Of a stretch of 49,592 nt of DNA, positions 17,586 to 25,207 are shown in pieces. Below the pieces are notes generated by a model. The model made no database searches and was not told the origin of the DNA. It worked only from the letters and a program-made list of their open reading frames with translations. The position numbers and the translations under genes are program-made. Source of the DNA: a candidate division WOR-1 bacterium RIFOXYB2_FULL_37_13 (GTDB taxonomy: Bacteria > Margulisbacteria > WOR-1 > XYC2-FULL-46-14 > XYC2-FULL-37-10); NCBI GenBank assembly GCA_001771535.1, contig MEUB01000033.1, positions 1 through 49,592 on the forward strand, in the 5' to 3' direction. Each line of letters opens with the position of its first letter. The stretch's first letter is position 1.

Positions 17586-18323
17586 GTGAAAAAATATATA
17601 ATTTTGATGAGCCTAGTTCTCTTGGGAATATTGTTTATATCGGGATGCGGAAAAATCGCAGAGGTTATAAAGGGCTTATCTGATGATACTGCTCAGGGGT
17701 ATGCGTCAGAAGGTGCAGCTATGTCTCAAGACATATATGCTTCTATTGCGGATTGGGCCGCGGGTGGGGAAGTTTCATCTTTTAATTTGTCAGAGGTTAA
17801 TGTTGCTACAGTAGTAACCCAGGAAACAGGTGGATGGTATCATATTACGGGAACAACTGACAGCGCTGTAATAGATTTGCATGTGAAGCTTAGTTTGAAT
17901 TCTCTTCTTCCTTCTTCATCCAAAACTAAAACTGTTTCTTTATATGGGACATATGTTTATACAGGAAGCGATGCGACAATTACCCAAACTTACGGGGATT
18001 CAAGCAATAACTTTACGGCAGAAACTACATGGTCAAATTCGAATTCTTCATTAGAGCAAATATCTCTGGATGGTATTATTAAAACTTATATTGTTGGAAT
18101 TGCGGGGCATACTACTTCTATGCAGCTTACTTTGTCTTCTCTCTACTTGTCGTTAACAGCGGCTGAAAATTATCCGAGTGGTACAATAGTTATTAATACT
18201 TCCTATGATGGGACGGTACAGCCTGCTATTACCCTTATTTTTAATGGGACTTCAACGGTCATTTTTCAGTATGACACAACGACTAGAACTTTTTCTATAA
18301 GGGGCATTTCTTTAACTGTGTGA
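17586..18323 (+). CDS. Lipoprotein of unknown function
   Basis: 245 residues beginning with a lipoprotein signal peptide: charged MKKY, a hydrophobic core, and lipobox ISGC with the cysteine near residue 21. The mature part is rich in serine, threonine and glycine and predicted to be all beta strand (for example TKTVSLYGTYVYTGSDATI), with no catalytic motif. The start is GTG with GTGAGG about 10 nt upstream. It sits just upstream of thrS, but thrS has its own promoter box overlapping the end of this gene, so the two need not be co-transcribed. No family is recognised. Confidence 0.68.
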   Translation: MKKYIILMSLVLLGILFISGCGKIAEVIKGLSDDTAQGYASEGAAMSQDIYASIADWAAGGEVSSFNLSEVNVATVVTQETGGWYHITGTTDSAVIDLHVKLSLNSLLPSSSKTKTVSLYGTYVYTGSDATITQTYGDSSNNFTAETTWSNSNSSLEQISLDGIIKTYIVGIAGHTTSMQLTLSSLYLSLTAAENYPSGTIVINTSYDGTVQPAITLIFNGTSTVIFQYDTTTRTFSIRGISLTV

Positions 18324-18329
18324 TATAAT
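18321..18329 (+). promoter_or_regulatory. Extended -10 box (TGATATAAT) for thrS
   Basis: TGA followed by perfect TATAAT, 9 nt before the thrS ATG. The TGA is also the lipoprotein stop codon. No Shine-Dalgarno sequence lies between; transcription would start within a few bases of the ATG. Confidence 0.62.
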
Positions 18330-18338
18330 TATTTAACA

Positions 18339-20054
18339 ATGGATTTAGAGATATTAAGGCATTCAACCTCCCATATTTTGGCCGCTGCTGTAAAAGCATT
18401 ATACCCTGAAGCAAGACTTGCCATAGGCCCTGCCATTTCTGAAGGATTTTACTATGACTTTGACATTCCCGATATCACTCTTTCTAATGAAGATTTAAAT
18501 AAAATAGAAGACAAGATGAGGGAAATAATAAAAGAAGGTTATCCTTTTGAAAAGTCGGAAATGACAAAGGATGAAGCCATCAGGTTTCTAGAAAACCGCG
18601 GCGAAAAGTATAAGATTGAATTGGTAAAAAACATTCCGGACGAAAAAGTCTCTTTTTATAAAACAGGAGATTTAATTGATCTTTGCCGAGGTCCCCATAT
18701 TAGTTCTTCAAAAGAGATAAAAGCGTTTAAACTTCTTCACACTGCGGGCGCTTATTGGAAAGGTATAGAGACCAATCCCATGCTCCAGCGTATTTACGGC
18801 ACGGCTTTTGACAACAAAAAAGATCTGGATGAATACTTGCAAAAGCTTGCCGAGGCAGAAAAACGGGACCATAGGAAACTTGGCAGAGAATTAGATCTTT
18901 TTAATATTTATCACGAAGAAGCGGGAGCAGGATTGGTTTATTACCATCCAAAAGGTGCAAGGCTCCGGTTTTTGGTTGAAGATTTTCTTCGTCGTGAGCA
19001 CTTAAAACGGGGTTATGAATTTGTGGTTATTCCCCATATTGCAAAGATCAACCTTTGGGACACTTCAGGGCACAGTGGCTATTATCGTGAAAATATGTAT
19101 TTTATGGAAATAGACAAACAGGAATATGTTTTAAAGCCGATGAATTGCCCTGGGCATATTTTAATTTATAAATCCAAGCTTCATAGCTATCGTGATATGC
19201 CTGTCCGTTTTTTTGAGCTTGGCACAGTATATCGCTATGAAAGATCGGGTGTTTTACATGGCCTTTTAAGGGTTCGTGGGTTTACCCAGGATGACGCTCA
19301 TATATTTACCACACCAGAAAAGCTTGGAGAAGAAATCTTGGATGTTATCGATTTCGCGTTCCAAATGCTAAAAACCTTTGGATTTGATTATGAAGTGTTT
19401 TTGTCCACAAGACCTGATAAGTATGTTGGCTCAGATGAAAATTGGGAGCATGCGACAGAAGCTTTAAAGGCCGCATTGGAGAAAAAAGGCGTCAAATATG
19501 AAATTGATCCGGGGGCGGGCGTTTTTTATGGGCCTAAAATAGATGTAAAAATGAAAGATGCGATAGGGAGGCTTTGGCAAGGCCCAACCATACAGGTTGA
19601 TTTTAATCTTCCGGAAAGGTTTGATCTTAACTATATTGCAGAAGACGGAACAAAAAAACGGCCTGTAATGATTCATAGGGTTGTATTGGGAAGTGTGGAG
19701 AGATTTTTGGGCGCTTTAATAGAAAATTATGCGGGAGCATTTCCTTTATGGATTGCTCCTGTCCAGGCAATTCTTCTTCCTATTGCTGATAGGCATTTAG
19801 AATATGCCAATAAATTAAAGAAAGAACTTGAAGAAAAAGAGCTTAGAGTTCAAATTGATTCCGGAAGAGAGAAAATAGGTCATAAAATACGTGAGGCACA
19901 ACTTCAAAAAATTCCTTACATGATAATTGTGGGAGATAAAGAAATTGAGAGCCAAAAACTGGCTGTGCGATCGAGAAAAGAAGGGGATATTGGGGCTTTT
20001 TCCGTTGGTGAGTTCATCAATAAACTTGGACAAGAGATAGACAGTCGAAGCTAA
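18339..20054 (+). CDS. thrS: Threonine-tRNA ligase lacking the N-terminal TGS domain
   Basis: 571 residues. It opens directly with the second editing-type domain (HSTSHILAAAV; the HxxxH pair of the zinc-dependent editing site), whereas full-length ThrS (~640 residues) begins with a ~60-residue TGS domain. The class II catalytic core follows: MNCPGH (zinc cysteine), RVRGFTQDDAHIF (motif 2), VQVDFNLPERFDL and HRVVLGSVERFLGALIE (motif 3), then the anticodon-binding domain. An in-frame TGA sits 15 bp before the ATG, so no longer N-terminus exists here. TGS-less ThrS is known in several bacterial groups. It is followed by infC-rpmI-rplT, a classical arrangement. Confidence 0.95.
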   Translation: MDLEILRHSTSHILAAAVKALYPEARLAIGPAISEGFYYDFDIPDITLSNEDLNKIEDKMREIIKEGYPFEKSEMTKDEAIRFLENRGEKYKIELVKNIPDEKVSFYKTGDLIDLCRGPHISSSKEIKAFKLLHTAGAYWKGIETNPMLQRIYGTAFDNKKDLDEYLQKLAEAEKRDHRKLGRELDLFNIYHEEAGAGLVYYHPKGARLRFLVEDFLRREHLKRGYEFVVIPHIAKINLWDTSGHSGYYRENMYFMEIDKQEYVLKPMNCPGHILIYKSKLHSYRDMPVRFFELGTVYRYERSGVLHGLLRVRGFTQDDAHIFTTPEKLGEEILDVIDFAFQMLKTFGFDYEVFLSTRPDKYVGSDENWEHATEALKAALEKKGVKYEIDPGAGVFYGPKIDVKMKDAIGRLWQGPTIQVDFNLPERFDLNYIAEDGTKKRPVMIHRVVLGSVERFLGALIENYAGAFPLWIAPVQAILLPIADRHLEYANKLKKELEEKELRVQIDSGREKIGHKIREAQLQKIPYMIIVGDKEIESQKLAVRSRKEGDIGAFSVGEFINKLGQEIDSRS

Positions 20055-20060
20055 ATAGGG

Positions 20061-20083
20061 TATAATTTATTTAAAAGAGGTGG
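20061..20083 (+). promoter_or_regulatory. infC promoter -10 box and ribosome binding site
   Basis: TATAAT at 20061-20066 lies just after the thrS stop, and AGAGGTGG at 20076-20083 lies 4 nt before the ATA codon at 20088. The excellent ribosome binding site at ideal distance is the main reason for placing the infC start at that ATA. Confidence 0.55.
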
Positions 20084-20087
20084 AAGT

Positions 20088-20594
20088 ATAGCAAAGAATT
20101 ACTATGTAAATGAGCGGATACGCGTATTGGAAGTGCGTCTTATTGATGATCAGGGTGAACAATTGGGAATAGTCAAAACTTTTGATGCTTTAGCGCGTGC
20201 TAGGGAAAAAGGGCTTGATTTGATCTTGATTTCTCCGGGAGCAACGCCTCCTGTTGCTAAGATCAGTGATTTTGGCAAGTTTAAATATCAGCAGACAAAA
20301 CATGAAAAAGAGGCTAGAAAATCTCAGCGTGCGTCAGTTTTAAAAGAGATAAAACTTTCTGCAAAAATTGGCGAGCATGATTTAATGGTGAGAGTTGATC
20401 ATGCGAATGAATTTCTCAAGAAGAAGTATAAGATTAAGGTAAGCTTGTTTTTTAAAGGTAGGGAAGTTACTCATAAAGAAATAGGGGAGAGAGTTATTCA
20501 GCGATTAATAGATGGCGTTGCTGACTTGGGGATGCCTGAAGGAATTGCTAAAATGGAAGGGAGGAATTTGGTGCTTATAGTAGTACCAAAATGA
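20088..20594 (+). CDS. infC: Translation initiation factor IF-3, with an AUA start codon
   Basis: 168 residues. IF-3 landmarks are the N-terminal NERIR followed by VRLIDDQGEQLG, the linker lysine-rich region, and the C-terminal domain from KEIKLSAKIGEHDL onward with VSLFFKGREVTH. The first ATG/GTG/TTG in frame (TTG 20127) would remove the conserved NERIR region. The only start that keeps it and has a strong ribosome site is ATA at 20088. Rare start codons (AUU, also AUA/AUC) in infC let IF-3 repress its own translation by rejecting non-canonical starts, so autoregulation is likely. It precedes rpmI and rplT. Confidence 0.93.
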   Translation: MAKNYYVNERIRVLEVRLIDDQGEQLGIVKTFDALARAREKGLDLILISPGATPPVAKISDFGKFKYQQTKHEKEARKSQRASVLKEIKLSAKIGEHDLMVRVDHANEFLKKKYKIKVSLFFKGREVTHKEIGERVIQRLIDGVADLGMPEGIAKMEGRNLVLIVVPK

Positions 20595-20598
20595 TATT

Positions 20599-20802
20599 AT
20601 GCCTAAACAAAAAACCAGAAAAGCAGCTGTTAAAAGATTTAAAATAACTGGAACTGGAAAAGTTATGCGCCGAGGAGCAAAAACGAAACATCTTCTTGAG
20701 TGTAAAAGTTCTTCGCAGAAAAGACGATATGCAAAAGATCGTGAAATAAGTAAAACAGACTATGAAAGGATAAAGGTGATGATTCCTTATGGTAAGAGTT
20801 AA
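20599..20802 (+). CDS. rpmI: 50S ribosomal protein L35
   Basis: 67 residues, strongly basic. The typical beginning [21 protein letters not shown] and the conserved [13 protein letters not shown] segment identify bacterial L35. It starts 4 bp after the infC stop without a clear ribosome site, suggesting coupling, and overlaps rplT by 14 bp. infC-rpmI-rplT is the standard order. In Proteobacteria and Firmicutes L20 represses this operon post-transcriptionally; the very short leader here makes an upstream L20-type structure unlikely (inference). Confidence 0.94.
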   Translation: MPKQKTRKAAVKRFKITGTGKVMRRGAKTKHLLECKSSSQKRRYAKDREISKTDYERIKVMIPYGKS

Positions 20803-21136
20803 AAGAGGCAATGTTGCCCGCAAACGGCGTAAAAAAGTTTTAAAGAGAGCAAAAGGGTTTAGAGGTTCTTTAAAGAGATTATATCGTGTAGCCGCAAAAA
20901 TTGCAGTGATGAAAGCCATGAGGCACTCTACTGTTGATCGTAAGGACAGAAAAGGGAACTTTAGATCGCTTTGGATTGCCCGAATTAATGCCGCATTAAA
21001 GGGATTTGGCATATCTTATAGCAAATTTATAGGCGCGTTAAAAAAGAAGAATATTTTATTAGACCGTAAAATGCTGGCAGATTTAGCCGTATCTGATTCT
21101 GCTGCTTTTGCAAAGGTCGTAGAAGCTGTAAAATGA
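20789..21136 (+). CDS. rplT: 50S ribosomal protein L20
   Basis: 115 residues. The basic N-terminal extension ([15 protein letters not shown]) and the helical core [11 protein letters not shown]-like segment with [16 protein letters not shown] identify L20. The ATG lies inside the end of rpmI (14-bp overlap), so the two are translated from overlapping frames. L20 is essential for 50S assembly. The downstream DUF151 gene overlaps its stop by 4 bp. Confidence 0.95.
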   Translation: MVRVKRGNVARKRRKKVLKRAKGFRGSLKRLYRVAAKIAVMKAMRHSTVDRKDRKGNFRSLWIARINAALKGFGISYSKFIGALKKKNILLDRKMLADLAVSDSAAFAKVVEAVK

Positions 21137-21624
21137 TTCAAATGACTGTTGGAGGATTGGGTTTTGATCCGAGAAATTTATCTCCGGTAGTTTTACTGCG
21201 TGATCCTGAAGAACTTAATTTTCTTCCTATTTGGATCGGTGTTTTTGAAGCGGCAAGTATTGCGACTGTTCTTCAAGGCATTCTTCCTCCCCGGCCTATG
21301 ACTCACGACCTTTTCAAAGAAACTGTTGAAAAATTAAAAGGTAAAATAAGCAGGATTATCATAAGCGATGTTAAAGAAGGAACCTTTTTTTCAGTTATTG
21401 AAATTATGGGATCGGATGGAAAAATTATTCCTATTGATGCAAGGCCGTCTGATTCCATTGCTTTAGCTTTAAGAGCCGAAGCTCCGATTTTTGTTTCTGA
21501 AAATGTTATGATGCAGGCAAAGCTGGTTAATTCCGAGAAAGATGCGGAAGAAACACAAAAATTCAAAGAATTCATTAATAATTTAAAACCTGAAGATTTT
21601 ACAAAGTACTATAAAAAGGATTGA
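21133..21624 (+). CDS. Bifunctional nuclease (DUF151/BFN) family protein
   Basis: 163 residues with the BFN-domain features: VVLLRDPEE followed by [14 protein letters not shown] near the N-terminus, [19 protein letters not shown]-like strand pair (FFSVIEIMG) and the highly conserved [13 protein letters not shown]. The C-terminal part ([28 protein letters not shown]) is an acidic helix region in place of the UVR domain that some homologs carry. Members have reported DNase/RNase activity. It overlaps rplT by 4 bp (ATGA), so it is the last gene of the translation operon. Confidence 0.85.
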   Translation: MIQMTVGGLGFDPRNLSPVVLLRDPEELNFLPIWIGVFEAASIATVLQGILPPRPMTHDLFKETVEKLKGKISRIIISDVKEGTFFSVIEIMGSDGKIIPIDARPSDSIALALRAEAPIFVSENVMMQAKLVNSEKDAEETQKFKEFINNLKPEDFTKYYKKD

Positions 21625-21639
21625 TTTTTTACAGCTTTT

Positions 21640-21999
21640 TTAACTTCTTGAGATAAGGAAAACTCCAAAACATATTACAATGATGCCAGCCCATCTTATT
21701 AAAGTTACGCTTTCTTTGAAAAATATTATTGAAGCTATGGCAACCGCGATATATGCTAAAGATACCATGGGATAAGCAAAAGATAGATCCATCCTGGATA
21801 AAACTGCCAGCCAAAAAATTGAAGAGATTCCGAAAAGTATAAAACCTGCCATTACCCATGGGTTTAATAACATAGGTATTATTTTAAAGATAATTTGATT
21901 TATCTGGAAAGAACCAAAAGCATTCATCCCGTTTTTCATGCAAAGTTGAGCAATCACCGCCAAAGAAATTGACACTAAAACCAGTAATATATTTGCCAT
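21640..21999 (-). CDS. Small EamA/SMR-type membrane transporter subunit
   Basis: 119 residues with four hydrophobic helices: ILLVLVSISLAVIAQ, MLLNPWVMAGFILFGISSIFW, a helix around DLSFAYPMVSLAYIAVAIAS, and TLIRWAGIIVICFGVFLIS. The glutamine/lysine end of helix 1 (AQLCMKNGM) and the motif LSFAYPM-(V)SLAY resemble undecaprenyl-linked sugar flippase subunits of the ArnE/F type in the drug/metabolite transporter superfamily. It would work as a dimer. It is the last gene of the topA-panC-pseudopilin operon, directly after a polyprenyl-phosphate-type glycosyltransferase, so lipid-linked sugar flipping is a reasonable inference. Its ribosome binding site is a run of nine G. Confidence 0.75.
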   Translation of the reverse strand: MANILLVLVSISLAVIAQLCMKNGMNAFGSFQINQIIFKIIPMLLNPWVMAGFILFGISSIFWLAVLSRMDLSFAYPMVSLAYIAVAIASIIFFKESVTLIRWAGIIVICFGVFLISRS

Positions 22000-22001
22000 T
22001 T

Positions 22002-22010
22002 CCCCCCCCC
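22002..22010 (-). promoter_or_regulatory. G9 homopolymer acting as ribosome binding site
   Basis: On the minus strand nine G residues end 2 nt before the ATG of the small transporter gene, in the place of the Shine-Dalgarno sequence. Such a tract is prone to slippage, so the spacing to the ATG could vary between cells. Confidence 0.5.
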
Positions 22011-22021
22011 TTTTTATTTGG

Positions 22022-22696
22022 TTACCTTTTTTTATTAAAAAATAAGTCTTTGTACAAGAGCCCTAATTGGCCTAAGTATTCAAAATAGGCTTTTAATCCC
22101 ATTTTACTGTTAGTCCCCGATCTATTTGCAAATATAATCGGAATTTCTTTTGCGTTTTGGTATCGTCCTTTTGCAAGCAATTCCAAGCAAATTTTGTAAC
22201 CTATAGGATTTAACTCAATGCCTTGGATGATTTCTCTTTTGAACATAAAAAAACCGGAGGTTACGTCTTTTATGTTAGTTATAAACTTTGCGGGCCAACG
22301 GGCTATGCCAGAAATAAATTTTTGCGGTAAAGATTCTCCCCTTTGGCCTCCTCCCTTAACAAGTCGGCTGCCTATTACAAAATCAGCTTCTTTTTTTTGT
22401 ATCAAATTCAGCATTTGAGGTAGTATTTCCGGCGGGTGTGAAAGATCTGCATCCATTACGCAGAGCAAATCTCCTTTTGCAAGCTTAAAACCATCGATTA
22501 CAGCTGAAGCTAAGCCTGTCTTTGTTGGCCTTACAAGCGTTATTATCCCTAGATTCTGGGCAAACCCCGCTGTTCCATCAGGGGAATTATCATCTACAAC
22601 TATAATTTCGCAGTTAGGAACTGCAGCTTTTATTCTTTCAAAAAGCTCTGCTATGTTTTTCTTTTCATTATATGTTGGGATTATAATTGAAAGCAC
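22022..22696 (-). CDS. Family 2 glycosyltransferase, polyprenyl/dolichyl-phosphate sugar transferase-like
   Basis: 224 residues, GT-A fold: N-terminal IIPTYNEKKNI, nucleotide-binding VVDDNSPDGT, and the DXD-region MDADLSHPPE, followed by VIGSRLVKGG. These motifs and the length match DPM1-type enzymes that load a sugar (often mannose or glucose) onto a polyprenyl phosphate. It has no C-terminal transmembrane pair, so it is the soluble/peripheral form. The start is GTG. It lies 3 bp after the last pseudopilin gene and is followed by the SMR-type protein that may flip its product. It could feed the DUF2723 transferases at the other end of the window (inference). Confidence 0.85.
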   Translation of the reverse strand: MLSIIIPTYNEKKNIAELFERIKAAVPNCEIIVVDDNSPDGTAGFAQNLGIITLVRPTKTGLASAVIDGFKLAKGDLLCVMDADLSHPPEILPQMLNLIQKKEADFVIGSRLVKGGGQRGESLPQKFISGIARWPAKFITNIKDVTSGFFMFKREIIQGIELNPIGYKICLELLAKGRYQNAKEIPIIFANRSGTNSKMGLKAYFEYLGQLGLLYKDLFFNKKR

Positions 22697-22699
22697 TAA

Positions 22700-23095
22700 T
22701 TAAAGTTCCTCGTAATTTCCGTCTTGAAACTTTATTATAACACATGATTTGCCGTAAAAGCCCATGCCGTAGATAATCGGGATGTTATATTCTTTTACAA
22801 TTTTTATATTGTATTCTTCTTTTGGTGTAATTTGAAGCCCTTTTGCTTCTGTTTTTAACCATTGGATTATGTTCCCATGATGGGGAAGGTCTGTGTACCA
22901 TGCTGGATTTTTATCTAATTCTGTTTTACCTGTTTCGAGCGCTCCTTCAGCAAGATAAAAAGCATAAAGTTCTTCTTTTTGCGCATGCAAAGATGAGGTT
23001 GTTGAAAAAATAATGCTTGCTAGGCCTATTCCAAGAGATAACAAAAGGCTGATTACTAAAATTACATATGTTAATGCTATTCCTTTGTTTTTCAT
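22700..23095 (-). CDS. PilX/GspK-like minor pseudopilin
   Basis: 131 residues. The N-terminus MKNKGIALTYVILVISLLLSLG has the short basic leader, a G-I-A-L start and a long hydrophobic helix seen in PilX/GspK-type minor pilins, without the strict FTLxE motif. The conserved FYLAEGALE region follows, also typical of PilX proteins. It is the fourth of four consecutive minor pseudopilin genes and starts 1 bp after the preceding stop. Minor pilins prime assembly of the type IV pilus or type II secretion pseudopilus; no assembly ATPase, prepilin peptidase or secretin is present in this window. Confidence 0.72.
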   Translation of the reverse strand: MKNKGIALTYVILVISLLLSLGIGLASIIFSTTSSLHAQKEELYAFYLAEGALETGKTELDKNPAWYTDLPHHGNIIQWLKTEAKGLQITPKEEYNIKIVKEYNIPIIYGMGFYGKSCVIIKFQDGNYEEL

Positions 23096-23096
23096 T

Positions 23097-23510
23097 TTAG
23101 TTCCTGCAATATACTTCCGATGTTATGCCATCTACCGAGAAAATTACAAGTTTTGGGTTAATAATTTCAAAATTCAAGGTTTTTATATCGTTTTCTTCCG
23201 TAATGTAAGAAGTATACTTGTCTTCTTTTCTAAAAACTTTGTAGTTTTTTATTCCATAGGAAACAGTGGAATCTTTTTTGAAAAAAATAACGGCATTTTT
23301 TGTTCCTTCGGCTTTTGTTGCAAATCGTCCGTCATTTGTTATGTTTCTTATGACAATTTGCTCTATTTGTATCGAATTTGTTTTATTTAAAATAGATTTA
23401 AATGACTTAAAGAATGAAGAAGAAAAATATGATCCGGCCATAAGCAGGATTGAAAACAAAAAAATGGCTATAATTATTTCAAGAAGGGTAAACCCTCTGG
23501 TTGTTTTCAT
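23097..23510 (-). CDS. PilW/GspJ-like minor pseudopilin
   Basis: 137 residues with a class prepilin N-terminus: MKTTRG followed by FTLLEIIIAIFLFSI, where the glutamate at mature position 5 is retained and cleavage is expected between G6 and F7. The C-terminal half is beta-rich and ends with two close cysteine-containing residues (VYCRN). Overlaps the upstream pseudopilin by 4 bp. Its size and place, third in the set, fit a PilW/GspJ role. Confidence 0.74.
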   Translation of the reverse strand: MKTTRGFTLLEIIIAIFLFSILLMAGSYFSSSFFKSFKSILNKTNSIQIEQIVIRNITNDGRFATKAEGTKNAVIFFKKDSTVSYGIKNYKVFRKEDKYTSYITEENDIKTLNFEIINPKLVIFSVDGITSEVYCRN

Positions 23511-23836
23511 GATTTTGACCTTAAGGAGTAAATTTCTATGGGTTTATGATTTTCTTCCCAGTTATAGATCAGGTAAATTTCTAATAATCCATCTGAAATC
23601 GTGGAAACATCTATTTTCCCATTAGTATTTGCAAAGGTTTTTGATTTTGTCTCTTCAAAGTTTTTTGATTTTAGTTCCTCCATTTGAGCCTGAGCAATAT
23701 TAAGCGAAGATATGAATTTTTGTGTTATGGTAGCGTTTGAAATCACGGTTCCAAAAAGTAAAAAGAAAAAACCTGAAACAAGGGATAAAATTGCAAATGC
23801 AATTAATACTTCAAGAAGAGTAAAGCCTTTTTTCAT
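23507..23836 (-). CDS. PilV/GspI-like minor pseudopilin
   Basis: 109 residues with the prepilin signal MKKG|FTLLEVLIAFAILSL (cleavage after glycine 4, glutamate at mature position 5). A helix-rich QAQMEELKSKNFEE segment follows, as in PilV/GspI proteins. It overlaps both neighbours by 4 bp, so the set is translated in coupled fashion. An AAGGG site lies just before the ATG. Confidence 0.75.
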   Translation of the reverse strand: MKKGFTLLEVLIAFAILSLVSGFFFLLFGTVISNATITQKFISSLNIAQAQMEELKSKNFEETKSKTFANTNGKIDVSTISDGLLEIYLIYNWEENHKPIEIYSLRSKS

Positions 23837-24225
23837 TCTACCCTTATCCTCCCAAAGGAAGAGATTATGATTTTTGCTGTTTGTTTTTTTAATGTCAGTA
23901 TAATTGTGCCAAAATATCCCGGGCAGGGATTGCCGGAAGACGCGAAACGAATTGTTTGAGGGTTTTGTATTGTTATTAATGGGGGAAGCTGTTTTACTTT
24001 GCTATCTGTTTTATAATTATTTGTTCCAAATACAATTTCACAAGATTCTTTTTGCGTTATAGCGTTTTGTTGGCATAAGCGCAGGTCTGAAACAATCATC
24101 CTTGTAACGGCTTTAAATCTTGCCTGATCACCAAATGATGACAATTGATAAGAGATAAACGCAAACAAGATGCCTATTATTGATAAGACTATAACTGTTT
24201 CTATTAAGGAGAAACCTTTTTTCAT
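23833..24225 (-). CDS. FimT/GspH-like minor pseudopilin
   Basis: 130 residues from the ATG at 24225; a GTG three codons upstream (24234) is also possible. The chosen start gives a perfect prepilin leader MKKG|FSLIETVIVLSIIGI. The segment ARFKAVTRMIVSDLRLCQQNAITQ matches the conserved helix of FimT/GspH proteins, and the C-terminal strand region includes PCPGYFGTI. First of four minor pseudopilin genes, starting a few bases after panC. Confidence 0.76.
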   Translation of the reverse strand: MKKGFSLIETVIVLSIIGILFAFISYQLSSFGDQARFKAVTRMIVSDLRLCQQNAITQKESCEIVFGTNNYKTDSKVKQLPPLITIQNPQTIRFASSGNPCPGYFGTIILTLKKQTAKIIISSFGRIRVE

Positions 24226-24240
24226 GGTTTTCACATTATA

Positions 24241-25095
24241 TTATTTGGGCTGCACAATCATACTGTCAATCAATCTTGTTTTACCGACTCTTGCGGCCAA
24301 AGCTACAAGAACTTTTTCTTTTTTTATCTCTTTTATTTCTATAAGAGTATCCGGATTGACGATAGTTATATAATCAATTCTAATTAGCGGTTCAAATCCT
24401 ATTAAACGGCTCAGGCCTACTATTATGCGGCGATAGTCTGTTTCTCCTCCTTCCAGATCTTTTTTTGCTCTGATTAATGTCTTGTATAATACTGCCGCAG
24501 CTTTCCGTTCTTTTGGTGATAGATATTTATTTCGAGAGCTCATTGCCAGCCCATCGTATTCCCTGATTGTGGGGCATATAATAACATCTATAGGATAGTT
24601 CAGGTCTTTGACAAGCTTTTTGACGATAAGCTGCTGTTGATAATCTTTTTCTCCAAAAAAAGCAAAATCCGGTCTTACAACATTAAATAATTTCGATAAA
24701 ATCGTTGTTACTCCTTTGAAATGCCCAAACCTGAATTTGCCGCATAGCTTTTTACTTATGGTTCCTTCCTCAACCCATGTGTCAAATGTATCAGGATACA
24801 ACTCTTTATCAGAAGGGGCAAAAATTGTAATGTGTTCAAAATGCCGCAAAGCTGTTTTATCTTTTAACAAAGTCCTGGGATATTTGTTGAAATCTTCATT
24901 GGGAGCAAATTGCGTCGGATTTACATATATTGAAACTACAACTATATTTGCCTTGTTGTGGGCAGCTTCAACTAACGATAAATGCCCTTCATGAAGGGCT
25001 CCCATCGTTGGAACCAGCGCTATAGTATGCCCACGTCCTTTGATTCGGTTGGCAAAATTTGCCATCTCTTTTACAGATTTTATTATTTTAATCAT
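24241..25095 (-). CDS. panC: Pantothenate synthetase
   Basis: 284 residues. It joins pantoate and beta-alanine with ATP. Motifs: VPTMGALHEGHLSLVE (HIGH-like), VVSIYVNPTQFAPNEDFNKYPR, FGEKDYQQQLIVKKL, and the KMSKS-equivalent GLAMSSRNKYLS. It is flanked by a 32-residue membrane peptide gene upstream and the pseudopilins downstream, all on the same strand with short gaps, so it sits inside a mixed operon. With coaBC it belongs to coenzyme A synthesis. Confidence 0.95.
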   Translation of the reverse strand: MIKIIKSVKEMANFANRIKGRGHTIALVPTMGALHEGHLSLVEAAHNKANIVVVSIYVNPTQFAPNEDFNKYPRTLLKDKTALRHFEHITIFAPSDKELYPDTFDTWVEEGTISKKLCGKFRFGHFKGVTTILSKLFNVVRPDFAFFGEKDYQQQLIVKKLVKDLNYPIDVIICPTIREYDGLAMSSRNKYLSPKERKAAAVLYKTLIRAKKDLEGGETDYRRIIVGLSRLIGFEPLIRIDYITIVNPDTLIEIKEIKKEKVLVALAARVGKTRLIDSMIVQPK

Positions 25096-25108
25096 TATCT
25101 TGTCTTGA

Positions 25109-25207
25109 TTATTGGATTATCAAACCATGGGCAAGCACCCAAAATAAGAGAGCAAGCCCCAATGCCAAAATCTTAAGCGCCCAATTCCTTGTAAAAAATT
25201 CTTTCAT
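25109..25207 (-). CDS. 32-residue membrane peptide resembling the YbbR/CdaR N-terminal anchor, coupled to topA
   Basis: A short open frame that begins inside the topA stop (ATGA overlap) and ends 13 bp before panC. It encodes MKEFFTRN, then WALKILALGLALLFWVLAHG and a short LIIQ tail. The pattern 'N-W-x-L-K-I-L-A-L-x-L-A-L-L-F-W' is what one sees at the start of YbbR/CdaR proteins (a single membrane helix before the YbbR domains), but no YbbR domain follows. The perfect overlap with topA and the coherent hydrophobic helix argue for translation. It could be a stand-alone small membrane protein or the relic of a larger one. Function unknown. Confidence 0.55.
   Translation of the reverse strand: MKEFFTRNWALKILALGLALLFWVLAHGLIIQ

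Noticed and set aside
20127-20594. infC starting at TTG 20127
   Set aside because: This would delete the conserved NERIR region of IF-3 and ignores the strong ribosome binding site before ATA 20088.
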